Shown one piece after another: positions 25,869 through 32,448 of a stretch of 40,767 nucleotides of DNA. Below the pieces are notes generated by a model. The model searched no databases, was not told where the DNA came from, and worked only from the letters and a program-made list of their open reading frames with translations. The first letter of the stretch is position 1; the number at the start of each line of letters is the position of its first letter. This DNA is from Defluviitaleaceae bacterium (GTDB lineage Bacteria; Bacillota; Clostridia; Lachnospirales; WQUN01). The translations under genes and the position numbers were made by a program. The stretch is from NCBI GenBank assembly GCA_009781725.1, contig WQVF01000033.1, forward strand, positions 1 through 40,767, written 5' to 3'.

Positions 25869-26723
25869 TTAGGACTCGCTATCATCCCGCCCTTGCCTGG
25901 TGATTTTATACCCAAGGGCTTTTTTTGTGCATGATTTCACGCACTTGCCACAGCGAAAGCATTCTGGGTCATTGGGTTTATGCATGGGCTTTATTTTGAT
26001 ATGACAGACCTTTGAGCAATCCCCGCAAGTCGTACACTTGCTCTTATCACATTGCATATGAAGTATCGTTATGCGGTTTAACAATGCATAAATTGCGCCA
26101 AGAGGACAAAGCACCCGACAGAAAATCCTTAATATGAACACGGACAAAATTACAATCCCAAAAGCTATGGATATCTTTAAAATAAACTGAAAACCAATAA
26201 ACTCCCGCAGAAAATCGTTAACCGCCATCAAGGGAACCGCACCAAACAGCGTACCGGTTGGGCAAATATACGCGCAAAACCAGGGATGACCCAACCCAGA
26301 CAACTCATGTCTGATTGCCATGGGCAGGATTATCACAAACAAAAGAAGGACTACATATTTCACATAACGCAAAAACCGCAAACGCAATATAAGCTTAGGC
26401 GACTTTATCTTATATAGCAAATCCTGCAGCAAGCCCATTGGACAGACAAAGCCGCATATAAACCGGCCGAAAAAAACGCCTACTGTAAGCAAAAACCCAG
26501 TTACATACAGGCTAATATGATGCCTAACTCCCGCAAAAAACAACTGGGTCGCACCGATAGGGCATGATACAGCCGCCGCCGGACATGAGTAGCAGTTAAG
26601 GCCAGGGGTACATATGCGCTTAAGCTCCCCTTGATAGATTTCACCAGATATGAAATTATTCAAGAAGGGATTTTGGAGCAAGAAAAATCCAAACTGCGCT
26701 AACAATCTATTACGCTGTCGCAA
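25869..26723 (-). CDS. NapH-like membrane 4Fe-4S ferredoxin
   Basis: 284 residues, a polytopic membrane iron-sulfur protein of the NapH/CcoG/YccM group. A cysteine-rich N-terminal segment (CTPGLNCYSCPAAAVSCPIG) precedes four to five membrane helices. Within these are three CxxxCP motifs (FICGFVCPMG, FCAYICPTG, FCRVLCPLG). Residues about 225-275 form a two-cluster ferredoxin domain (CDKSKCTTCGDCSKVC and CFRCGKCVKSCTKKAL). It probably carries electrons across or along the membrane. TTG at 26723 is the start, with GGAGGG 6 nt upstream. It lies downstream of the CXXC peptide and TlpA genes in the same direction, so a thiol-redox electron path is likely. Confidence 0.87.
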   Translation of the reverse strand: MRQRNRLLAQFGFFLLQNPFLNNFISGEIYQGELKRICTPGLNCYSCPAAAVSCPIGATQLFFAGVRHHISLYVTGFLLTVGVFFGRFICGFVCPMGLLQDLLYKIKSPKLILRLRFLRYVKYVVLLLFVIILPMAIRHELSGLGHPWFCAYICPTGTLFGAVPLMAVNDFLREFIGFQFILKISIAFGIVILSVFILRIFCRVLCPLGAIYALLNRITILHMQCDKSKCTTCGDCSKVCHIKIKPMHKPNDPECFRCGKCVKSCTKKALGYKITRQGRDDSES

Positions 26724-26806
26724 TCATAACCCTCCAGACGAGCAATGTTAATGAATGTGTTACTTTTCTGGTTTTGTCCAAAATGACAAAAGCGATTTAG
26801 CGCATA

Positions 26807-26959
26807 TCAACCAATGCCTATACATTCCATACAGACAACTATAGCTTTTCTCAGGATTTCTAATGCCTCCCCACGAAGCAAACCCATAACAATCATGGTG
26901 ATACCTGCAAATATCAACGCCATTTGTAATAACAGACGATTCTTCAATATTTTTTTCAA
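26807..26959 (-). CDS. CD1871A-family CXXC-motif small membrane peptide
   Basis: 50 residues: a Lys-rich start (MKKILKNR), one membrane helix (LLQMALIFAGITMIVMGLL), RGEALEILRKA, then VVCMECIGIG with the CxxC pair at Cys43/Cys46. This matches the small clostridial CD1871A family, which ends in CLECIGIG and typically sits between a TlpA-like and an iron-sulfur membrane gene, exactly as here. TTG at 26959 is favoured by GGCAGGTGA 5 nt upstream. A GTG at 26968 overlaps the tlpA stop (GTGA) and is the alternative. Too short for routine gene callers. Confidence 0.85.
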   Translation of the reverse strand: MKKILKNRLLLQMALIFAGITMIVMGLLRGEALEILRKAIVVCMECIGIG

Positions 26960-26964
26960 TATAC

Positions 26965-27660
26965 TCACCTGCCTAATGCATCTTCAATGGCCTCCTGGAA
27001 TCTTTCCATACCGCCGCCTACAATCTGGTCTCCAATGACATTCCCATCTCTGCCGATAATAACACTGGTTGGGACAAATCCAGAGCTCAGCAATTCCATC
27101 AGGGGATTGAAATCATCATGGGTTGCATCTACGGTAATAAATGCTACCCCCGCTCCCTCGGTAATACGAATAGCAGTATCTCTAGCCGTGGCAAAATCCC
27201 CAAGCAGGGACATAAATCCTACCCTGTCTCCATATATTTCAGCCAGTTCCGCCAGATTAGGTATGCTATCCACACAGGCAGAGCACCAGGTTGTCCAGAA
27301 GTAAACGAAGAATATTTCTTTTTCGCCTAAGGACGCCGCAGTTACTTGGTCGCCATGTAAATCTTCGGTGGAAAAGCTGAAAGGAAATGAAAACATGTTC
27401 GCGCTCGGTTCGTGCGCTGATTCAGGGGTCGGTATAGGTTCGGGTTCTGGTGACGACACGACTGATTCCTCTGTTGGTTCATCCTCTTCCTCCGGTGTGG
27501 GGGTTGCCTCCGGCTCTGGTTCCGGGGTTTGCAAAAACGTGTCGGCCTCTTCACTCACTAGAGCAATATCTGATGCGACTTCATTGGTACAGGCTATAAG
27601 CAATAATAATGCCATAATTAGTGCACAACAAACATAACATAGTTTTATAGAGAACTTCAT
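26965..27660 (-). CDS. TlpA-like thioredoxin-fold lipoprotein
   Basis: 231 residues. Lipobox LIAC (Cys24) anchors it outside the membrane; an acidic Glu/Pro/Thr repeat linker (about 40-90) follows, then a thioredoxin-fold domain with WTTWCSAC (Cys126, Cys129) and the cis-Pro loop FVPTSVIIGRDG. It is expected to be an extracytoplasmic thiol-disulfide oxidoreductase. It is first of three coupled genes: its TGA overlaps the CXXC peptide start, and the NapH-like gene follows. The ATG at 27660 has AAGGAG 10 nt upstream; the TTG three codons earlier is too close to that site. Confidence 0.88.
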   Translation of the reverse strand: MKFSIKLCYVCCALIMALLLLIACTNEVASDIALVSEEADTFLQTPEPEPEATPTPEEEDEPTEESVVSSPEPEPIPTPESAHEPSANMFSFPFSFSTEDLHGDQVTAASLGEKEIFFVYFWTTWCSACVDSIPNLAELAEIYGDRVGFMSLLGDFATARDTAIRITEGAGVAFITVDATHDDFNPLMELLSSGFVPTSVIIGRDGNVIGDQIVGGGMERFQEAIEDALGR

Positions 27661-27758
27661 TGGGTTCAATCTCCTTTACATATATATAATTTAAGCGAAA
27701 TCAAAGTCATCGTATCATAATACTATCAGCAATATCAATATTTTATTTTTCGTCTAAT

Positions 27759-27808
27759 AAAAAACCGGTGTATGGTTTCAAAATCTCCCTAAAACCATAC
27801 ACCGGCTT
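27759..27808 (-). terminator. Intrinsic terminator of the S24 repressor gene
   Basis: Stem AAGCCGGTGTATGGTTT / AAACCATACACCGG followed by TTTTTTA on the minus strand, 14 bp after the repressor stop. Confidence 0.9.
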
Positions 27809-27821
27809 TAACTTTTACATC

Positions 27822-28592
27822 CTACTCAGCAATCCCAATAACCAGCCCCACAGTCCTCAAATACTCTGGCTGAGTAACCTGCTTTGGAGCATAAGACTTG
27901 TTCAGAGACTCCAAAAATATAGCCCCCTTCTTATTATCAATCCGAAGGCGTTTACAATACGCCTCTCCGTCATATACAAATATCCCTACATTGTCCGGCC
28001 CTACCTTGGGGGCTGCCTTCACAAAGACTATATCCCCGTCACAAATCTTGGGCTCCATGCTGTCGCCTCTTATCCTAACACAGAAGTCAGCTTGTTCACT
28101 CACTGGAGTTGCCATAAAACGCATTACCTCGAAGTCTGTATCACTGTCATCTGTGAGATAACTGCCCAAGCCCGCAGAAGCCCGCTGTTGATACACATGC
28201 AGCGTGACCCATTGGTCATCCATCTGCTTGGTGGTGCCCTGGGCCTTAGCCCCTAGAAAGTTGACTCGTTCCAGTTCCTTACTCATTACCACGTCTATTA
28301 AGTCCTTGCCGTGGGCGTCAAGCTGCCGGTATTGGGCGATATGATTATGCTCTGTATCTGTAAGAATCGCAACTTCGTCGGCTTTGCGGCGGTTTTCTGT
28401 CATACCCATCAAATAATCAATGGAGACCCCAAAATGCCGCGCAAGCATCTGAAGCACTTCGGAGTTGGGCTCCCTAAATCCAGACTCATAATTGGCATAA
28501 GTGCTGTAATTAATGGGCAGCATGGTCACAAGTTCTCTCTTACTAAGATTCTTTTCCCGGCGCAAAATGCGCAATCGTTCCGCTATCACCAT
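27822..28592 (-). CDS. Phage-type repressor: HTH_XRE plus S24 (LexA/CI-like) peptidase
   Basis: 256 residues. The N-terminal helix-turn-helix (about 1-65: ERLRILRREKNLSKRELVTMLPIN, YANYESGFREP) is of the Cro/CI class. The C-terminal S24 domain has the catalytic dyad Ser178 (RGDSMEP) and Lys214 (YCKRL), with an Ala-Gly cleavage site in RASAGLGSYL. RecA-triggered self-cleavage would lift repression. The ATG at 28592 is preferred: AAAGGGG lies 6 nt upstream, and the longer frame lacks a ribosome site. It faces a divergent short ORF and holin, forming a prophage-like control unit without other phage genes. Confidence 0.9.
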   Translation of the reverse strand: MVIAERLRILRREKNLSKRELVTMLPINYSTYANYESGFREPNSEVLQMLARHFGVSIDYLMGMTENRRKADEVAILTDTEHNHIAQYRQLDAHGKDLIDVVMSKELERVNFLGAKAQGTTKQMDDQWVTLHVYQQRASAGLGSYLTDDSDTDFEVMRFMATPVSEQADFCVRIRGDSMEPKICDGDIVFVKAAPKVGPDNVGIFVYDGEAYCKRLRIDNKKGAIFLESLNKSYAPKQVTQPEYLRTVGLVIGIAE

Positions 28593-28713
28593 AAGACGCC
28601 CCTTTACTTCCATATAGTCATTACACGTAAGAACTATGGATTGTCTCTCCACCAGGGGCGGGCAGGCAATCCAATCTCGCTTTTAATGCACAGTACGTGC
28701 GTTCGTTATTCCG

Positions 28714-28742
28714 ATTATAGTACACGGGAAATATTTTTGCAA
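28714..28742 (-). promoter_or_regulatory. Promoter of the S24 repressor
   Basis: Minus strand TTGCAA (28737-28742), a 17-bp spacer, TATAAT (28714-28719). The leader contains the imperfect palindrome TGCACAGTACGTGCG (28687-28701), a possible autoregulatory operator. Confidence 0.75.
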
Positions 28743-28759
28743 CGATAATTCTATAAGCA

Positions 28760-28789
28760 TTGAGTAAAATGTTGCACTGCGAATATATT
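28760..28789 (+). promoter_or_regulatory. Candidate divergent promoter for the holin transcript
   Basis: TTGAGT (28760-28765), an 18-bp spacer, TATATT (28784-28789). Less close to consensus than the repressor promoter. The palindrome at 28810-28824 lies just downstream, where a bound repressor would block it. Confidence 0.45.
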
Positions 28790-28809
28790 TTCGAATTTAT
28801 TCCATGTCA

Positions 28810-28824
28810 TACACTAATAGTGTA
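28810..28824. promoter_or_regulatory. Palindromic operator-like site
   Basis: TACACTAATAGTGTA is a perfect 15-bp palindrome around a central A. Its position between the divergent promoter and the small ORF suits binding by the S24 repressor; no binding is shown. Confidence 0.55.
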
Positions 28825-28872
28825 AGAACAGTCGCCACGGACAAACGCAATTCCACAGAGAGAGGGGAACGT

Positions 28873-29002
28873 ATGTGCATCAATACATCTATATTAGACG
28901 ACTGGGTATGCCAAAAGAGCTATTACGACAGAGGTGCTTAGGGCCTTGTCTCGCCTTTTCGAAGACTACAGCATAGACTATTTACTAAAGGAAAGGAGAT
29001 GA
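28873..29002 (+). pseudogene. Small phage-type ORF, apparently frameshifted at an A run
   Basis: GAGAGGGGAAC precedes an ATG (28873) that opens a 22-codon ORF (MCINTSILDDWVCQK...) ending at 28941. A second frame, open from 28898 to the TGA at 29002, reads KRAITTEVLRALSRLFEDY and ends KERR; it has no start of its own and looks like real coding sequence. One extra A in the AAAA run at 28913-28916 would join them into a single 43-residue protein whose stop overlaps the holin start region. It may be a true mutation, a sequencing error or a programmed shift. No family recognised. Confidence 0.5.
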
Positions 29003-29007
29003 TGGCT

Positions 29008-29433
29008 ATGCTATTTGTCAAGGCCGCACTTTTGGCGATAGCAGGAGCAACAGGCGGCATCTTAACTCAATTGTTGGGTGGGTTTGATCATCTGATAAAA
29101 GCCCTTATCATGTTTATGGTTATTGATTTTATCAGCGGTTGGTTAGCGGTTACCCTGTTCAAAAAATCCGAGAAAGCTGACCCAGAGCGGCCACCTAAAA
29201 CTACCAGATTACAGGGTATAATAAAAAAGGCCTGTATGCTCTTGATGGTAATCGTAGCGGTACATCTAGACGGGCTCCTTGGCACAAACAGCCTAACCCG
29301 TGATGCATTAATAATTGCTTTTTCAACCAATGAGCTGTTGAGTATATTGGAAAACATGGGCGATATGGGCATCAAAATGCCAGAAGTACTTGCAAATGCG
29401 TTAGAGATATTAGGGAAACGTAAGAACGACTAA
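29008..29433 (+). CDS. Phage holin, TcdE/Cph1 (phage_holin_4) family
   Basis: 141 residues with three to four membrane helices (LFVKAALLAIAGATGGIL, LIKALIMFMVIDFISGWLAV, ACMLLMVIVAVHLDGLL, DALIIAFSTNELLSILENM). The D-x-x-S-G-x-x-A pattern after helix 2 and NELLSILENMGDMGIKMP near the end are typical of the TcdE-type holins of clostridial phages and toxin loci. It would open the membrane for an endolysin or toxin, but no amidase follows. The ATG at 29008 is chosen over those at 28999 and 29002 because AGGAG is then 9 nt upstream. A terminator follows directly, so the transcript is short. Confidence 0.87.
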   Translation: MLFVKAALLAIAGATGGILTQLLGGFDHLIKALIMFMVIDFISGWLAVTLFKKSEKADPERPPKTTRLQGIIKKACMLLMVIVAVHLDGLLGTNSLTRDALIIAFSTNELLSILENMGDMGIKMPEVLANALEILGKRKND

Positions 29434-29443
29434 AATATATTGC

Positions 29444-29487
29444 AAAAGAGCCGATTCCTTCAATTTCGGGGAATCGGCTCCTTTTTA
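29444..29487. terminator. Terminator after the holin gene
   Basis: Stem GAGCCGATTCC (29448-29458) / GGAATCGGCTC (29470-29480) with CTTTTTAT on the plus strand. On the minus strand the same stem codes for the last residues of the convergent broken membrane gene. Confidence 0.88.
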
Positions 29488-30011
29488 TGTTCACTTGACA
29501 GGGTCAAAGAGACAGAGCCCAGCACAACAAGTGCGCAATTCAGAACAAGCGGTGCCGAATCCTCAGATAACAGCGACTCTACAATCCCTTCGATAAACCC
29601 CAACATGTAGGATAAACATAATAGGAGGAACCCTACTCCGATTCCGAGTTTAATATACACCATTTTCCATGGCTCTATAACTAACTGTTCCTCAGTCAGT
29701 TTAGCTCTATTGCCTTTAGCTAATACAAATGCAATATGGATAACCACAAGGGACATACCCATTGATACAAAATATAAAATTGCAGAGAAGCTTGTTGGGG
29801 GATTATTATTGATGAAGGTATTTACGAGGATTGCGGCGAATAATATAGCGAATTAATTCGAAATCAGTCCAGCCTGTCGCCGAAAACGTGTAGAATCGTT
29901 CACGATTTTCGGCTCGGTCTGGACTGTTTCTCATTTAATTCGCTATACATATCCGATTATTATGCTGATGACTACTGCTTTATAGAGTTTAGCGAATCCG
30001 ATGTTTGACAT
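29460..30011 (-). pseudogene. Membrane protein gene split by a 100-bp MITE
   Basis: The ATG at 30011 (GGGGGGAAC upstream) opens MSNIGFAKLYKAVVISIIIG-YV and stops at once inside the element at 29846-29945. On the other side the same reading continues without a start as LFAAILVNTFINNNPPTSF and on through the helices SAILYFVSMGMSLVVIHIAF and YIKLGIGVGFLLLCLSYML to the stop at 29460. Removing the 100-bp element plus one TA (102 bp) restores a continuous 149-codon gene for a protein with four membrane helices. Family unknown. The downstream part could still be made from the ATG at 29762. Confidence 0.85.
29846..29945. mobile_element. MITE copy D, 100 bp, inserted in a gene, TA duplication
   Basis: Ends TAGCGAATTAA...TTAATTCGCTA, flanked by TA (29844-29845 and 29946-29947). 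The subterminal parts (TTCGAAATCAGTCC on one side, ATGAGAAACAGTCC on the other) match those of copies A and B, while the core stem (CGAAAACGTG...CACGATTTTCG) is different. It interrupts the membrane gene at 29460-30011. Confidence 0.9.
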
Positions 30012-30231
30012 TTATGTTCCCCCCTATCCGCCCATTACGGGTGATATCATCACCAACTAGATTCTTATCTTGTATAACGAAATATGGGTGTAAAGCCCCT
30101 AAGGAAAGACGCCACAGGGGGCGAAGTCATACCCATTAGCTTAATAACATTGCTATCCTCGGGCTTCACAATGGACGTGTTACTTTTCCGGTTTTGTCAA
30201 AAGTGACAAATCCGCTTTACTGCATGGCTAT

Positions 30232-30311
30232 AGAACAAAACGCGCAAAGCGCGCTTTTGTTTCCGACCACGCAAGTAGAAATTGCGAAGCAATTTCCTAG
30301 CATATAAAAAG
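30232..30311 (+). repeat. 80-bp dispersed repeat, copy 1 (inverted partner at 32442)
   Basis: AGAACAAAACGCGCAAAGCG...GAAATTGCGAAGCAATTTCC...CATATAAAAAG contains three small hairpins with 3-nt loops. The reverse complement of 32442-32522 matches it except for about 9 bases in the middle. Confidence 0.88.
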
Positions 30312-30346
30312 AACATCCCGGCGCAATGCTGCCTCTTGGGATGCTC
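30304..30346 (-). terminator. Terminator after the DUF1858 gene
   Basis: Minus strand GAGCATCCC...GGGATGTTCTTTTTATA, stem of 8-9 bp with a long loop and T tract. The T tract runs straight into ATATGCTAGGAAATTGC, a module also found after the plus-strand terminators near 32372 and 32448. Confidence 0.7.
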
Positions 30347-30361
30347 TTCTTAAGTTCTTAT

Positions 30362-30568
30362 TTATCCCTGGGCTTCCAGGTAGTTATTAATTTCTTCTGC
30401 CAAGGCATCTGCGTCCATTCCATGGACTACGGCAGCCTCTTCCAATGTCTCGCCTTTGGCGGCGGGACAGCCTATACAGTTCATGCCTTTGCTTAATAAG
30501 ATCGGGGCAATACCTGCATCAACTTGCAAGATATCGCTTATTATCATATCTTTCGTAACTTTTGCCAT
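30362..30568 (-). CDS. DUF1858 domain protein
   Basis: 68 residues, entirely DUF1858: TKDMIISDILQVDAGIAPIL, then GMNCIGCPAAKGETLEEAA with the CxxC pair, and HGMDADALAEEINNYL. The family forms small helical domains, alone or fused to redox and hybrid-cluster related proteins; the CxxC may be redox-active or bind metal. AAAGGAGG lies 7 nt before the ATG at 30568. The leader repeat at 30583-30660 separates it from the signal peptidase gene upstream in the same direction, and a terminator follows. Confidence 0.88.
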   Translation of the reverse strand: MAKVTKDMIISDILQVDAGIAPILLSKGMNCIGCPAAKGETLEEAAVVHGMDADALAEEINNYLEAQG

Positions 30569-30582
30569 AGTGGCCTCCTTTG

Positions 30583-30660
30583 ATTTTAATGGGGCTCTGC
30601 CCCTCTCACACATTTGCTATGCAAATGCATTCACATAAAGCCCTGCCACTACGGCAGGGC
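30583..30660 (-). repeat. Leader-type hairpin repeat, copy 3 (upstream of DUF1858)
   Basis: On the minus strand: GCCCTGCC-gtagt-GGCAGGGC, TTTATGTGAATGC, the hairpin ATTTGC-ata-GCAAAT, TGTGTGAGA, then GGGGC-aga-GCCCCATTAA and, 6 nt later, the ribosome site. It matches copy 1 (355-466) base for base on either side of the middle hairpin. It begins at the signal peptidase stop codon. Confidence 0.85.
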
Positions 30661-31304
30661 TAATGATTCATTAAATTAGCAAACCCGGGAAAGTACCTAA
30701 ACGCTACCCTTCCCAGAATTCTACCTCTTGGAATAAATACCTCGCTCCATTGCCTGGAGTCTACTGAGTTGGTACGGTAATCCCCCAGGACAAAGAAATG
30801 CCCATCTGGGACCACCCATGGATACAGCACTCCTGTTTCCTCATTGGGCACCCCATGGTTACCTACCAAAGCTCCTTTTACAAAATCATGTCGCTCCGGC
30901 ACCGCAGAACCGTTAATATATACATGGCCGTCAATAATGATTACTCTGTCCCCCGGCAGGCCGATAATACGCTTAACATACAGGGTGGGATCCCCTTCCG
31001 GTCCGCGAAACACAACCATATCAAAACGCTGCGGCGGCCTAAAGAGGTAAGACAGTCTAAAGGCTACAATCCGGTCATTGGTCATAATCGTGTCTTCCAT
31101 ACTACCGGATGGCACCAAGGCGTTTACAATCACAAAGTTATTAATCGCAAAGGCCAGTAGCAAAGTAAGTATTATGGTCTTGGCCCAGCTCAGGGCCTCC
31201 TGCCATAATTCCTTCTTTACATCTGGTGTATCGTCTTCCTTTACGACTGGTGCTTTTACAACGGGTTTATAGTAGATTTTTGGGGGTTTTTTAGGGTCAA
31301 TCAT
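30660..31304 (-). CDS. lepB: Signal peptidase I
   Basis: A 214-residue type I signal peptidase that removes signal peptides from secreted proteins at the outer membrane face. A Lys/Pro-rich cytoplasmic start and one membrane helix (about 40-62) are followed by the catalytic serine Ser68 (VPSGSMEDT) and general-base lysine Lys111 (YVKRIIGLPGD), then boxes D and E (GHFFVLGDYRTNSVDSRQWSEV, RGRILGRVAFRYFP). One helix and short length fit Gram-positive SipS types. GAGGT precedes the ATG. The TAG stop is contributed by the leader repeat that follows. Confidence 0.95.
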   Translation of the reverse strand: MIDPKKPPKIYYKPVVKAPVVKEDDTPDVKKELWQEALSWAKTIILTLLLAFAINNFVIVNALVPSGSMEDTIMTNDRIVAFRLSYLFRPPQRFDMVVFRGPEGDPTLYVKRIIGLPGDRVIIIDGHVYINGSAVPERHDFVKGALVGNHGVPNEETGVLYPWVVPDGHFFVLGDYRTNSVDSRQWSEVFIPRGRILGRVAFRYFPGFANLMNH

Positions 31305-31379
31305 TTAAATTACCTCGAAACATGAGAGTTTTTGTAAGAGCGGCCTTGCGCCCCCACTATTGCTATTATCATCTTTCGA

Positions 31380-31408
31380 AGTATAGCATATAAGCCTGTA
31401 AATATAAA
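31380..31408 (-). promoter_or_regulatory. Candidate promoter of the signal peptidase gene
   Basis: Minus strand TTTATA (31403-31408), a 17-bp spacer, TATACT (31380-31385). The -35 is weak, the -10 is good. Confidence 0.4.
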
Positions 31409-31421
31409 GGGTTTAACATAT

Positions 31422-31460
31422 TTGTAAGGAGTTAGAATATAGGGTAGAATGTAATTACAT
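31422..31460 (+). promoter_or_regulatory. Promoter and palindromic site of the aldo-keto reductase gene
   Basis: TTGTAA (31422-31427), a 17-bp spacer, TAGAAT (31445-31450). ATGTAATTACAT (31449-31460), a perfect 12-bp palindrome, overlaps the end of the -10 and could bind a repressor. Confidence 0.55.
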
Positions 31461-31489
31461 CATAATAAACTTATGAAAGGAGAATGACT

Positions 31490-32323
31490 ATGAAGTATGT
31501 AGCCTTGAACAATGGTGTCAAAATGCCCATGCTCGGCTATGGGGTCTTCAAAATAGACGACGATCAGTCTGGCGTAGAGGCCGTAAAGACTGCTATCGAA
31601 GCAGGCTACCGTAGCATAGACACTGCAGCGATTTACGGCAACGAAAAAGCCGTAGGCCAAGCAATAAAGGAATGCGGTGTGCCACGGGAGGAAATTTTCC
31701 TCACAACCAAGCTCTGGAACGAAGCAATGCGCGTCGGCAACCAAGTGGAATCCTTTGAGCAAAGCCTGGCTGACTTGGGAGTAGACTATGTAGACCTATA
31801 CCTGGTTCACTGGCCAGTAAGGGGCCATTATGTTGATACGTGGCTGGCCATGGAGAAAATTTACAAGTCTGGAAAAGCCAAGGCAATTGGAGTTAGCAAC
31901 TTCCTGCCACATCATATTGATGACATCGCCAAGGTGTGGAGTGTAGTACCTGCCCTCAATCAATATGAGATGCATCCACTCCTTACCAGAAAACCCCTTC
32001 TAGCCCATTGCAAAAAGCATGGGATAGTATCGCAATCCTGGGGGCCATTAGGCGGCAGCGATCCGGATAACAAAGTAAGTCTGCTGGATAACCCAGTAAT
32101 TGCAAAAATCGCAGAGAAATATGGAAAATCCCCTGCACAAGTAATACTGCGCTGGAATATCGATATTGGTGTCGTGTGTATTCCAAAGTCAATAACCCCC
32201 AGCCGGATTAAGGCAAACATTGATGTTTTTGATTTCGCCCTGACTGGGGAAGACATTGCAGTAATAGACGGCCTTAACAAGGATGCACGATTTGGCCCTG
32301 ACCCGGACACTTTTGATTTCTAG
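31490..32323 (+). CDS. Aldo/keto reductase, AKR5-like
   Basis: A 277-residue NAD(P)H-dependent carbonyl reductase with the (beta/alpha)8 fold. The tetrad is complete: Asp44 and Tyr49 in GYRSIDTAAIYGNE, Lys74 in LTTKLWN, His107 in DLYLVHWPV. The cofactor motif IPKSITPSRIKAN is near residue 230. It is closest in feel to 2,5-diketo-D-gluconate reductase/glyoxal reductase (YvgN-type) members; the physiological carbonyl is unknown. The ATG at 31490 is chosen since AAAGGAG is then 8 nt upstream; the ATG at 31484 is too close. It is a single-gene unit with its own promoter, palindromic site and terminator. Confidence 0.94.
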   Translation: MKYVALNNGVKMPMLGYGVFKIDDDQSGVEAVKTAIEAGYRSIDTAAIYGNEKAVGQAIKECGVPREEIFLTTKLWNEAMRVGNQVESFEQSLADLGVDYVDLYLVHWPVRGHYVDTWLAMEKIYKSGKAKAIGVSNFLPHHIDDIAKVWSVVPALNQYEMHPLLTRKPLLAHCKKHGIVSQSWGPLGGSDPDNKVSLLDNPVIAKIAEKYGKSPAQVILRWNIDIGVVCIPKSITPSRIKANIDVFDFALTGEDIAVIDGLNKDARFGPDPDTFDF

Positions 32324-32341
32324 TATGTTGCCAGTTCTGAT

Positions 32342-32372
32342 AAAAAGCCCACTACATCCAAGTGGGCTTTTT
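32342..32372 (+). terminator. Terminator of the aldo-keto reductase gene
   Basis: AAAAAGCCCACT-acatcca-AGTGGGCTTTTT, a perfect stem with T tract. It is followed by CATATGCCAGGAAACTG, related to the module after the next terminator. Confidence 0.93.
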
Positions 32373-32392
32373 CATATGCCAGGAAACTGTAT

Positions 32393-32448
32393 AAAAAAGC
32401 GACTACGTCGACCTGAATCAAGCTTCAAGACGGCGAAGCCGCTTTTTT
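32393..32448 (+). terminator. Second terminator-like module, related to the one after pyk
   Basis: AAAAAAGCGACT...AGCCGCTTTTTT with an internal GGCGAAGCC hairpin. Its reverse complement is clearly related to 14876-14930. It may stop residual read-through or minus-strand transcription. Confidence 0.6.

Larger units (their letters stand above)
30012..30361. other. Gene-free stretch: content
   Basis: From left to right: GGTGATATCATCACC (30039-30053), an operator-like inverted repeat upstream of the broken membrane gene; an imperfect nested stem at about 30085-30141 (ATGGGT...ACCCAT around GCCCCT...AGGGGGC); a TTTGTC-aaaagt-GACAAA palindrome near 30192 that is also found at 26772; the 80-bp repeat 30232-30311; and a terminator. 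No coding frame with a start is apparent. Confidence 0.5.

Noticed and set aside
29008..29433. Toxin-antitoxin reading of the holin/repressor unit
   Set aside because: The holin's TcdE-type sequence and the S24 repressor fit a phage-like control circuit better; no antitoxin pairing is visible.
30085..30141. Cobalamin, c-di-GMP or other named riboswitch
   Set aside because: Short similarities such as GCCAC do not extend to any core consensus, and there is no intact downstream gene in the right place.
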